Of a stretch of DNA of 64,000 nucleotides, positions 21,090 through 30,911 are shown piece after piece (position 1 is the first letter of the stretch; every line of letters begins with the position of its first letter). Below the pieces are notes generated by a model, which was not told the origin of the DNA, made no database searches, and saw only the letters and a program-made list of their open reading frames with translations. The DNA is from Heterodera schachtii (taxonomy: Eukaryota; Nematoda; Chromadorea; Rhabditida; Heteroderidae), in the NCBI GenBank assembly GCA_023374025.1, contig SIJG01000032.1:1290627-1354626 (forward strand), written 5' to 3'. The position numbers and the translations under genes are program-made.

Positions 21090-22582
21090 TTATGTGTTGT
21101 TGTTGTTGGCACCACCAGCACCCTTCAACTCGAAGATGTACAAGTACACCATGACGATGCTGATCACCTAAAGGTTGAAAAATGCGCAAAATCAAATGGC
21201 AAAGGCGGCAAAAAAAAAGCGGCAAAAAACAAACTGACCAAATTTTTCAACGGCACAATTGTGTGATCCGCTTGGAAGTTGACGCAAGTCCACAAGTCCG
21301 TCCAATAGAACAACATTTCGAACGAGATCGCTGCACATAAACACCAGAAGGCGACAGAATAATAGGCACGGAGAGAGGCCGAGAACTGAAAAAAAACAAA
21401 AACAAATTAAGCGATGCAATGATTTTTTGAGCAATTTGAAGCGGTTTTTTGAGTAAAATATGAATTTTTTGGGGAAAAAGTTCGACTATTTTCTATGCAG
21501 AAACGTAAAAATCGCCTTTTTATTCATTTTTATGGGACCAATAAAAGTGAAGATTGCAACAACAAAAACAAATTTCAATCTGATCAAAAAAAAATCCATC
21601 TGATTTCAACTAGGGTTGGCCGGGTCCGGGTATTTGGGCAAAGCCGGGCCTGCAGAGCACGATGATACCACTAAGATTCCATACAATGCGTATGGATTCC
21701 TGATCAGAATCTGCATATCAACAGCATCACAACGCTCTGCAGGACCCGGACCCGGCCAACCCTAATTTCAACTGAAAAATTTTTGGACGCGATTTTGTCG
21801 GGTTAAATTATTGTGGCCACGCGTTACGCTCACTCACTCCATATTCTTCCTCAGAGCGTCGCGTTTTCATGAAGCCAATGCCAATCATGGAAAGCGAGAC
21901 CAATGCGATATTCAGTTGTTTGGAAAAATTGAACAAAGTGAGTTTTTTGAGGGGATTTCTGTGAATGCCAATCACGTCAAAAAACCAGTCAAAAGGCGTA
22001 ATCTGAAAAATAAATCACAAATTTTATTTGATCGTTGTGCTAAATTTTGCTGATTGACCATGATCGGAATGCAATGGCGTCCAGCGGGCGGCAATTTGGC
22101 GGCCAATTCGTCCATGAATTGGTGTTGCTGTTCTTCGATTGGTCGTCGTCCATTGGTGCTGATCATCGACATTTGGTTGTGCCATTTGTCCTGGTCAAAC
22201 ACAACGCCGAATTTGCCACTTTTTGAGTCCTTTGCGATGAGCGTAAAGCGTTTGCAATTGCCCACAGGAGATGTTTTCACTGAAGGAAGGCCTGAAAAAC
22301 ACATCATTATGGATCATTAGTGAAATTAGGTAAATCCAATTGACTTTTGGGTCGGCAAAAGTGCCGCAGAATTGATGAAGTGAAATGAGTTTCCAAATGA
22401 ATGCCAAGGTGAGCACAATTTGCAACGACTTTAAGAAGATGATCTTATTCTCCATGATGAAGCCGCGTTTGACGACTTCTTCCGTTTGCTGTGACAGATG
22501 AAGGAGACAGCAGAACGATGCTTTGACACAATTGGCAAATAGAAAGTGAAGAAAATACTGACGGACGCGAAAATGAGAGCAT
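21090..22582 (-). CDS. Multi-pass membrane protein, unassigned
   Basis: Minus exons 22582-22559, 22488-22345, 22291-22059, 22002-21838, 21385-21239 and 21167-21090. They read MLSFSRPS, QTEEVVKRGFIMENKIIFLK, SLQIVLTLAFIWKLISLHQF, LPSVKTSPVGNCKRFTLIAK, ITPFDWFFDVIGIHR, NIALVSLSMIGIGFM, FSASLRAYYSVAFWCLCAAI and VISIVMVYLYIFELKG, with stop TAA at 21092-21090. Four hydrophobic helices can be drawn (SLQIVLTLAFIWKLI, NIALVSLSMIGIGF, YYSVAFWCLCAAISFEMLF, VISIVMVYLYIF), fitting a four-span MARVEL-like topology, but I cannot name the family. One problem: the exon 2 donor I see (AAA|GTCAAT) is phase 0, while exon 3 needs phase 1, so that junction is wrong or a base is missing. TATATAAAG (22609-22601) lies so close that ATG 22457 (MENK) may be the real start. 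Confidence 0.6.
21611..21764. mobile_element. hAT-like element, CCGGGTCCGGG words
   Basis: TAGGGTTGGCCGGGTCCGGG and its inverse at the right end; exact 8-bp ATTTCAAC flanks (21603-21610 and 21765-21772). It sits in the large intron of the membrane-protein gene. Its middle is AT-balanced and contains a copy-specific TGATCAGAATCTGCATATCA. Confidence 0.9.
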
Positions 22583-22600
22583 TTTGTTCCAAAGCGTTCC

Positions 22601-22609
22601 CTTTATATA
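22601..22609 (-). promoter_or_regulatory. TATA box of the membrane-protein gene
   Basis: TATATAAAG on the minus strand, about 20 bp upstream of the first possible ATG (22582). The short distance suggests transcription starts at or after that ATG, favouring the downstream ATG at 22457, or a very short leader. Confidence 0.45.
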
Positions 22610-23335
22610 TGAAATTGAATTGGAGTTGTCAACGAATGGTGGAAAAATTAGTGGGAGGAAAGTGGTATAAAAGGCCACGATATTTCCACTCTTTTCTTCA
22701 AATAGATAATTCATTTAACCAATCGGGCTGAAAATTTTGATTTCAAATTGCGTTTATGGAAGTATTTAAGACATACAAAATGAGAATGCAAAAGATGAAG
22801 AAAACAAAAAAATTTTTATTTTCACTAAATCCTTTATTTTCTTAAAAATTTGCTTAAAATCGCAAAAGTTGGAATTTTTTTTGCATGAGTGAGATTTGTT
22901 AACAGAATTTGTCAAAAAATGACCAAATATTTGGTTAATTTGTGGGTTTTTAGGCTGTCAAAAATTAAAAAAATAATAATTTTTGTGTTAAAATATTTTC
23001 TATTAATTAAATTCAAATTCGAAAAATTTCCGTTTTCGACTTTTTGTTCGAATTCGAGTCCGGGATTCGGAATTGTTCGAGATGGGTGCCGGATTCATGA
23101 TCAGTGACCCCGAAAACCCTTGTAAAAATGTTTTAATGACTTTTGAAAACATAAAAAAAATTTTCGAAAAAAGGGCGGGGGGGACAAAGCACAGTCTTAC
23201 CAAAATTCTTGGGCTCTTATTTTTTCTAATTGTTCTCTCTGTTTTAAGTTAGGTAACACAGTTTTTTTTTGCCCTTTGTGACACACAAATCAAATTGAAA
23301 AAATTGGGCAAACTTTTGCTGATTGAACACACAAA
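22610..23335. other. Intergenic stretch
   Basis: No gene seen. About 23000-23190 is a member of the dispersed family with TTCGAATTCGAGTCCGGGAT, TGGGTGCCGGATTCATGATC and a GGGCGGGGGGG tract. Confidence 0.45.
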
Positions 23336-24759
23336 ATGAACCGACGACGGTCAGCAAATTTTTTGACAAAATTACACATTTTCATTTTCCATGCTATTTT
23401 TTCCCATGTTTCAGTTGGATTTGTAGCGATGTATGGATGGACATTCTGCCATCCTTTGACCATGCTCAACTCGGCCTCAAAATGGCATTGATTTCCGACC
23501 GTTTCGATGTTTTGGTGGACATGCATTTTGATGGCAAAACGACGGAATTGACAATTTGGAGAACAATCAAAATTGAAAAGGACCAAGGACCAAAACAGCA
23601 GAAAATGTCTATACTAATCAGTGAGAATTGCAATTTTGTGGAATTTTCCACTGTACCGATGATCTGCGACAATTTTGTGGATTTTCCGTTGTCGGACCGT
23701 CAAATGCCCAACAAAATCTGCTTTAAGAACCTTCAGATTCAGTGAGTCTTAGCTTTTGTGCATATTAAAAAAGCAATTTGAATATTTCTTCAGGTACATT
23801 GACCATTCCGTGATCAAATTTCTCCGTGCCAACAAGCAAATTTGGGACAGACGTGGCACCTATTTGGAGTTGTATGTGTCTTCGTCAGAGGACAATGATG
23901 TCCAGCCGATTTGGAATGCTTTTGTCCCTGAAATTTGGCCAATTTTTGCGACAAACATTCGCCAATTGTACTTTCCCAATGCCAATCATTTGGACAATTT
24001 GCGTCGCCGCACTTCACCAACAATTCTCACCGATTCAAAACAATTGAATTCAATTGATTCTGGTGATCTGTTCCCCGATGGAATTGCTGATTTTGATTTT
24101 GAAGCGCCAAATGGAACTGCTGGCCAAGCATTGACCAAATGGTTGCACACTCCGACAACTGATGGACAGCCGAAGCGATTGTATCGCAATGGTTATATAC
24201 ATCCACTGAATCTCGAATGGGTCAACAACTTCAAAGAGGTGCACCGCCATTTTTTTCGTCAATTTGTTTTTGTTTTAACAAATTTTTTGTTTAGGCATTC
24301 CGCCGTGCCACCACTTCTGTCAGTTACACAATTCAACTTTATTTTCATACGACTACAGCAATGCCAATTGAACCATTTGAATTGGTGAATAAACGGACGA
24401 AAGAAAAGCTGACACTGAAACTTAGCAAAGAATTAGTGTATAATTGCATGTATAATTGGCTGTTGCAACGGTGCCCAATTGGGGAGACGGCGACGGCGCC
24501 AGTTAAGTGGAAAAACCGCGAAAATTTGGGTGCCAATTTTAACTATGTCACAGATTTGATCTGCGGCGTGCCAATCATTCGGGTGCCAGTTTGAACTATA
24601 TCAGTCTTGATCTGTGGAGTTTCAATAAATCCATTGGGTGAAATAGCATTTGATTTTGTCAAAAAATAAAAACAATTAATCAATTGTAGGCCATTGTCGC
24701 CACCAGCGGAAGAAGAGAAAGAAGATGAAGCGGATCAAAGCAACAAAAATGTCGTCTGA
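23336..24759 (+). CDS. A-type F-box-like gene with C-terminus altered by a 53-bp duplication
   Basis: Exons 23336-23349 (MNRRR), 23415-23741, 23794-24238, 24295-24637 and 24690-24759. Exon 2 is longer than in paralogues (ISENCNFVEFSTVPMICDNF inserted before VDFPLSD). Hallmarks are WICSDVWMDILPSFDHAQLG, YIDHSVIKFLRANKQIW, SPTILTDSKQLNSI, GQALTKWLHTP, AFRRATTSVSY, PFELVNKRTKEKLTL and WLLQRCPIGE. In exon 4 a segment starting GGTGCC is repeated 53 bp later (24529 and 24582). The shift puts TGA at 24592-24594 after RVPV, giving 361 aa without the usual CIG and SPP tail. The old exon 5 (PLSPPAEEEKEDEADQ) is still intact downstream, so the event looks recent. Confidence 0.8.
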
Positions 24760-25274
24760 TTAAGTGTACAGAAATGAATGATTTAATTAATTATATTTGA
24801 GAAATGATCGATCTCAATTTGTTGTGCTTATTTCCTCTCAGAAATGCTTTGTTAATTATTTCGCTCTATAATTAGGGATGTCAATTTTATGTAAATACAT
24901 ATAATTTTTTTTCCTGGCTTCTCCATGCTTTAAATGGTAGGAAAAACACTTTCTTTTTTGTGTTTGCGAACTTGAATTTTATGGACATAAATCACGAATT
25001 ATGGAAGAATATGGACGTAGAAACCCATCCTAGAAGCTTCAAACCAAGCAAAAAAAGCATGTTTTCGCGTGTTGCAGGCCTACCATAGTGCTGCAGGGAA
25101 AAAAAATTAATGGATTTTCTGTTATTTACGCGCCCTACTCATTATAACTATTCCTATTTTAATATGAACGCCAAATTGGCTAGCAGTTCAAAGAGCAAAC
25201 AAATAATGGCTGATCAATCAATCCAATTCACAAAAACTCAAAAATGATTACTGATCACTCATTCCCTCAAATGA
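24760..25274. other. Convergent 3' flanks
   Basis: Lies between the stops of the plus-strand gene and the minus-strand A-type gene. It carries the shared A-type 3' block (TGAGAAATGATCGATCTCA). No gene seen. Confidence 0.5.
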
Positions 25275-28043
25275 TCACTCATTCCGCTGGTCACTGGGCC
25301 CGGCGAGAGTCGAGAACATTTTTTCGTCGCTTTGACCTGGCGGAGACAGCGGCCTAAATTAAGCGCAATTTGACTAATTGGATGAATATTTTTTCCAGGG
25401 CTTCCGAGGAGGACAGGACGGACAAGAGAAGATTTTAAAACATTTCTAATTACTAGACCGCAAAAAAAGGCACCAAAAATCGCGAAAAAGGCACTATAAT
25501 AGGCATCAAAAAATTGAAAAAAAGGCATGAAAAGGCACGAAAATCCCGAAAAAGGCATGAAAAAAGGCATTAAAAAAATTTTTCTAAGGTTTTTAGTGAG
25601 CAAAACACGTCAAACTTAACCAAATAACTTAATTTTGGTCATTTTTAAAGATTATTAATGTTTTATGTTTTTTCGAAAAGAACAAATTTGAAAACCAAAA
25701 ATTTTTTAAAGAAAAAAGATGAAATTTTGGCGATCAATTTTTAAGAAAATTTTTAATTCTTAGGGGTGTATTTTTGAAAATTTTTCAATTGGGTGTATTT
25801 TCTAAAATTTTTCCAAGTCATTTCTTAGGGGTGCATATTCCCGATTTTATTGCATTTTTATGGACTTTTTCGAAAAAAACGCTAAAAAAGGCACCAAAAC
25901 GGCAAAATGCCAAAAAAGGCATTTAAGGCACGAAAATCCCGAAAACGGCAAAAAAAGGCATAATAAAAGTCAACGTAGAAGCCTCAAACCAAGTGGAAAA
26001 TGCGTTATTTATGCTCAATATATCGAAACTAGTGCGCAGAAAAAAAAGGCATTTGCCTCAAAATGCGGTCTCTACTAATTACTTAATACTTCAATTTAAA
26101 TTCATCATCTATAGAAATAATCATTTAATCTTTAAAAACGTAAACTATGTCGAACCCTGAACCTGAATTCGAACAAAAAGTCGAAAATTCAAATTTTTGG
26201 TCTAAAAATGGCATACATATCGAGAAACACACTAAAATTGGACAATTCACTAATAAAGTATCATCTCAACCATTTTAGAGCAAAAATAAAATTCGAATTT
26301 TCGACTTTTTGCTCGAATTCAGCAAGTTCAGGGTTCGACATAATTTAAATCGCTAAAAATGAACTACTAAAAATTAATGTCTGGTTCGGATTCTCCGATC
26401 CTTAAAACGCCTAAGATGATCTTTTCTCGATTTATGTTTTTTCGAAAAAGGGGGGGGGGTACCATCCGTACGTACTATTACCCTTTCTGCTTACCCAATC
26501 CCTTCACAAAGACGGAAGCAGACGTTGTTCAAATGGTCCAAATTTTCGTCTTTCTTCTGCTGTTTCTGATCCGTCGCCGTCTCCCCAATGATTGGGCACC
26601 GTTTCAACAACCAATTACACACTGATTGTTTGCTCAGTGTCAGCTTCTCATTTGTCCTTTCATTCATCAATTCAAATGGCTCAATTTGCGTTGTTGACAC
26701 TTCAAAATGGATTTTGTAGCTGACTGAAGTGGTGGTGGCACGGAGAAATTCCTAAAACAAAAAAGAAGCGCAAATCAATCTGCCGTTTAATGAAAATGTG
26801 TGCCTTCCGTGAGGGGGCTAAACCCCCCCCCCCCCCCCCCGAAACCCAAAAAAGTAAAAAAAATTCAGTAAATTTTTTGAAATTTTAAGCAATTTCTTAA
26901 CAAAATGTATTAAAACTCTCGAAAATTTCCCGCCCGGTGGCGTCTATCGCACCGCCGGACCCCCATTTTTGAAAATTGGATGCCTAAATGGCAAAAATTG
27001 TAATTTTTTGGCGAAAAAAACGGCGAAAATTTTGTAATTTACATCCCGCTAATTCGGTATTTCAAAAGACGAAAAACACACCCCTAAAAATCGACTAAAA
27101 ACGGAAAATACACCCCTAAAAATCGAATTTTTGATTTTAGCCCCTTCCCCTGAAGCCAAAGGTCTGGCTACGCCCTTGCCGCCACCTCTTTGAAATTGGT
27201 GATCCATTCGCGATTTTGACGAAATGAATGAATAGAGCAATGCAATTGCTTCGGCTGTCCATCTTTTTTCGGAGTGTGCAACCATTTGTACAACATTTGG
27301 CCAGAAAAAGTTGCACTCAGTCTATCATAATTAGTAATTCCATCGGGGCACAGACCACCAGAATTGATTGAATCCAATTGATCAAGATCGATGAGAATTG
27401 TCGATGAGATTATACAATCCAAATTGCACAAACAAGTAGCATCGGCAAAGCTCAAATGGCGAATGTTTGTAGCAAAAATGGGCCAAATTCGACGGATAAA
27501 AGCAACCCAAATTGGCTTGACGTCTACAATAAACAAATCCAAACTGGTGCCTCTGTTCCAAATATGCTTGTTGGAACGGAGAAATGTGAACACAGGTTGA
27601 TCAATGTGACTGTGAAAAGTGAATGCTTTTGTGATCAATTAAAATGCTTTTCCAATTTTCAATTACAAAATTCGAAGTTTCGTAAAACGAATTTTGCTGG
27701 GCAGCGGACGGCTCGGTACCGGAAATTCCACATATTTGTCATCGATGCACACAAATAGTCTCGCTTTTGATCCAATTTCATTTGCTTTTTGTTCTTTGTC
27801 CTTGCAAATTCGAATTTCATTCCAAAGCGTCAATTCCGTCGTTTTGGCATCAAAATGCGTGTCCACCAGCGCATCAAAACGGTAAGAAAGCAATGCCATT
27901 TTGAGGCCGAGTTGTGCATGGTCAAAAGATGGAAGAATGTCCATCCACACGTCACTACAAAGCCAACTGAAAATGGGAAACAAACAATTGGAAAATGAAA
28001 AATTTGTAATTTAATTTTTTAAGTTTCTTTACCGCCTGTTCAT
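25275..28043 (-). CDS. A-type F-box-like protein, minus strand, 356 aa
   Basis: Exons 28043-28033 (MNRR), 27966-27667, 27609-27186, 26751-26495 and 25353-25275 sum to 1071 nt in frame. The F-box-like exon reads WLCSDVWMDILPSFDHAQLG and LLSYRFDALVDTHFDAKTTE. Then come HIDQPVFTFLRSNKHIW, SSTILIDLDQLDSI, GQMLYKWLHTP, EFLRATTTSVSYKIHF, PFELMNERTNEKLTL, WLLKRCPIIGE and EGIG. The tail is PLSPPGQSDEKMF and AGPSDQRNE. Introns 3 and 4 are long because of inserts: a truncated CAAGGGCGTAGCC element in intron 3, and a TAGACCGCA element plus an inverted-repeat element in intron 4. The exon 5 assignment rests on phase, on the SPP..AGPSD signature and on the TTTAG acceptor. Confidence 0.82.
25454..26074. 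mobile_element. hAT-like element, AAAAAAGGCA words
   Basis: It begins TAGACCGCAAAAAAAGGCAC and ends AAATGCGGTCTCTA, flanked by exact CTAATTAC (25446-25453 and 26075-26082). The interior reiterates GGCACGAAAATCCCGAAAA and GGCATGAAAA. It is in intron 4 of the minus-strand A-type gene. Confidence 0.88.
26146..26342. mobile_element. Inverted-repeat element of the GTCGAACCCTGAAC type
   Basis: TATGTCGAACCCTGAACCTG near 26146 is mirrored by AGTTCAGGGTTCGACATA ending at 26342. The arms continue into GAATTCGAACAAAAAGTCGA. It is in the same intron as the preceding element. Partial relatives occur at about 12.3, 16.1, 23.0, 30.6, 41.1, 46.0 and 58.1 kb. Confidence 0.65.
26815..27178 (-). mobile_element. 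Truncated relative of the CAAGGGCGTAGCC element
   Basis: The right-hand end CTGGCTACGCCCTTG (27165-27179), G/C runs and a GGTGGCGTCTATCGCACCGC module near 26935 match the element at 7627-7968 in reverse. The other terminus is not recognisable. It sits in intron 3 of the minus-strand A-type gene, the same intron that holds the 7.6-kb copy in its paralogue. Confidence 0.6.
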
Positions 28044-28924
28044 TTTTGCTGCAATTAGCGCACTTTTGCCGTTATACAATTGATTGATGCCAGAATAAAT
28101 AATTGTTTCTTCAAAATTGATAGCCAAAATAGTAAAATATCAAAAAAATTTTCGTTGTGTTTCAAAAAAGTTTGGCCAGAAAATTTGCCACAGATTTTTT
28201 TAAATAATCTGACTTGATTAATAATGCCATGTGCCAAAATCTTTTGTTCAAAAAACCCCGAAATATTTTTAATTTTTTTTATTGACATACATATGTAGCT
28301 TGAATGAAATGCGAATAAACAAAAAAGCGAAATTTAACAAAATTCATTGGAATTTCACTGAAGGCGACGGCGAAAACAAAAATTTTTTTGCAAAAAAAAT
28401 TCCAAAAATATTTGAGAATTCGGGCTTAGGGGTTCGAAATTTTATTAATCCGAGTTCAGATTAGCCTTCTCGACGGTTGTCCACCCGGGCCAAGTAGGGA
28501 ACAGAAACAGAAAAAATGGAATGATTGGTTGATGCGATTAAGTGACCAAAATGTTTGGCTCAACCATTTACGCCAAATTGTTTTTGATTTTTACTCGTGT
28601 ATTCATAAGAACATTATGGATTTCACCCGAATTTTCTAAAAATTTTATTAGGTACGCGAATGGGTCCTGGACAATCCGTCAATGGATAAAATTCATCTTT
28701 TTCGAACATAGTATTCAACAACAATTGGTCGTTTTTTGCTTTTAGAAGAGCTTTAAGCATTTTTCAATTGATATATTGTCAAGAAATTCTCACACAAAAA
28801 AAGCTTAAATGTAAGAATCAACAAAAGCATTTCTGATCAGAGAAAATTAGAGAGGGCATTCAAATCAAATTCATTGTCCAATTGGTGATGAGATCGGTTG
28901 ACCATTTTCATTTCTCAAATATAA
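28044..28924. other. Intergenic stretch
   Basis: About 28760-28924 is the reverse of the A-type 3' flank seen after 8752 (AAATTCATTGTCCAATTGGT). 28260-28700 is AT-rich without a supported exon. Confidence 0.45.
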
Positions 28925-30259
28925 TTAATTTTCGTTGCTTTTGCCCGCTTCTTTTCCTGCTGCCGATGGTGGCGGGGACATTGGGCTAAAATTAAGTGTT
29001 TGAAAAATCAAATTCCGTTGCTGATGCTCACCCAATGCAATTTGTGCCATACATCAAATTAAATTGGACACCGTTCAAATTGTTGCCCCAATTTGATCCG
29101 CCGCCGCCGTCTCCCCAACAATAATTGGGCATCGCTTCAACATCCACAAAATATCTCTCTCATTCATTAGTGCCAGCTTCTCATTGGTCCGTTCGTTCAC
29201 CAATTCAAATGGCTGAATTGGCGGTGTTGGGTGAACTTTATTAAAAAAAATTCTGTAATTGGCAGAAGATGCGTTGGCATGAAGAAATTCCTAAACAAAA
29301 AGGAAGCGCAAATTATCAAAGCAATTAATCAATCAATTAGTCGCTTAATGAAAATGACTAAAATCAATGAGTCGTTTAATGAAAAAATGACTGGCCGGCC
29401 CCACCTCTTTGATTTTGTTGAGCCATTCGAGATTTGCTACGTCCAAAAAATCTCTGCAATGCATTTTCTTCGGTTGCCCGTCTTTGCTCGGAGTGTGCAA
29501 CCATTTGGACAGCACTTGGCCAGCAGAAGTTGCATTTGGTCCCTGCTCATAAATTTCATCGGCGAGCAACAGACGAAAGCAACCGATTGAATTCAATTGA
29601 TCGAGATCGGCGAGAACTGTTGGCGATGTGAGAGGAAGCAAATAATTCAACTGATCGCGACCGGTAAAGCTCAAATGGCCAATGTTTGGCGCAAAAATGG
29701 GCCAAATTTGACGGACAAAAACATCCCAAATTTGCTGGTCATTTGCAATAAACAACTCCAATTTGGTGCCACTTCTGTCCCAAATGTGCTTGTTGGCATG
29801 GAGAAATGTGATCACGGAATGGTCAATGTAACTGAAGAAATATAAAAATGCTTAACATAAATGAAAATTATTATTTTTTAATTACTTACCTAATTTCAAG
29901 GTCATCAAAGCGAATTTTATTTGGCAGCGGACGGTCAGGAAATGGGAAATCCACAAAACTTTCATCGATCCGTACAGACAGTTTCGCTTTTGGTCCAATT
30001 TGACTTGCTTTTGGTCCTTTGTCCTTGCAAATTCGAATTTCATTCCAAAGCGTCAATTCCGTCGTTTTGGCATCAAAATGCGTGTCCACCAGCGCATCAA
30101 AACGGTCGGAAAGCAATGCCATTTTGAGGCCAAGTTGGGGACGGTCAAAAGATGGCAAAATGTCCATCCACACGTCGCTACAAATCCATCTGAAACATGG
30201 GAAACAAAAAAATTGGGTAATAAAAATTTTATTTAAAAAATTTCTTACCGTCTGTTCAT
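28925..30259 (-). pseudogene. A-type F-box-like gene, minus strand, one-base deletion in exon 4
   Basis: Exons 30259-30249 (MNRR), 30189-29890, 29831-29405, 29290-29032 and 28985-28925. The first three are intact: WICSDVWMDILPSFDRPQLG, YIDHSVITFLHANKHIW, SPTVLADLDQLNSI, GQVLSKWLHTP. Exon 4 starts EFLHANASSANYRIFF, runs PFELVNERTNEKLAL and MLKRCPIIVGETAAADQ, and then a single missing A near 29093 shifts the frame to an early TGA. In the other frame NWGNNLNGVQF and YGTNCIG are clear. Exon 4 is 259 nt where the phase requires remainder 2, confirming the indel. Exon 5 PMSPPPSAAGKEAGKSNEN is intact. Either a young pseudogene or a homopolymer error in the assembly. Confidence 0.78.
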
Positions 30260-30911
30260 TTTTTTGAAGTTCAATTAGCACACTTTGCCGTCTGACAATT
30301 GATTGGTGTCACAAAATGTTGAATAAATTAATTGTCCTGCAAAATCTTTTTCTAAACAATAAGCAACAACATTTTCTATATTTTTAAACTCATTGAAACG
30401 CCGAACTTAAAAAATTGGGGTAGAAAAAAAAGCGAAAACATAAAAAAGTGCTAGGAACCAAGGTGAATTCTGATCAGATTTTTCCGCGGATTTGCTAATA
30501 CTTACCAATGCCAGGTCAAATATTATGATTCTATGTCTTGCGCATTCGTTAAAATAGAATTTTCGAATTTTTGTTCGAATACGGGTCCGGAATTCGCAAG
30601 GGGTCGAAATGGATGACAGAATCGGTTTCTCCGACCCTGAAAAGTGAAAGCAAACAAAATAAAAACACTGTGGAATTTAGAATTTGAAAAATAACATTAT
30701 GCCAAATTAAAAAAAAAATTAGTTTGAGTTCAAAAACAAAAAGCCTAAACAATAAGCACGAGCGTTAAAAAAAAAAAAAAAATTAAAGTCGATTCTTAGA
30801 GGTACATTTTGTTTTTTTTTATTGAATTTTTCATAAATTTTTTGTTGGAAAGCAAAAATAGTTGAAAAATAATTTTGAAAAATTCAATTATTTAGCGAAA
30901 TTATCTTTTTA
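30260..30911. other. Divergent intergenic region between two A-type genes
   Basis: Upstream of both the minus-strand gene ending its promoter here and the plus-strand gene at 30912. Near 30250-30310 are conserved upstream blocks of A-type genes (TTGGTGTCACAAAATG in reverse). 30785-30890 repeats the block seen at 6218-6330. No gene seen. Confidence 0.45.
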
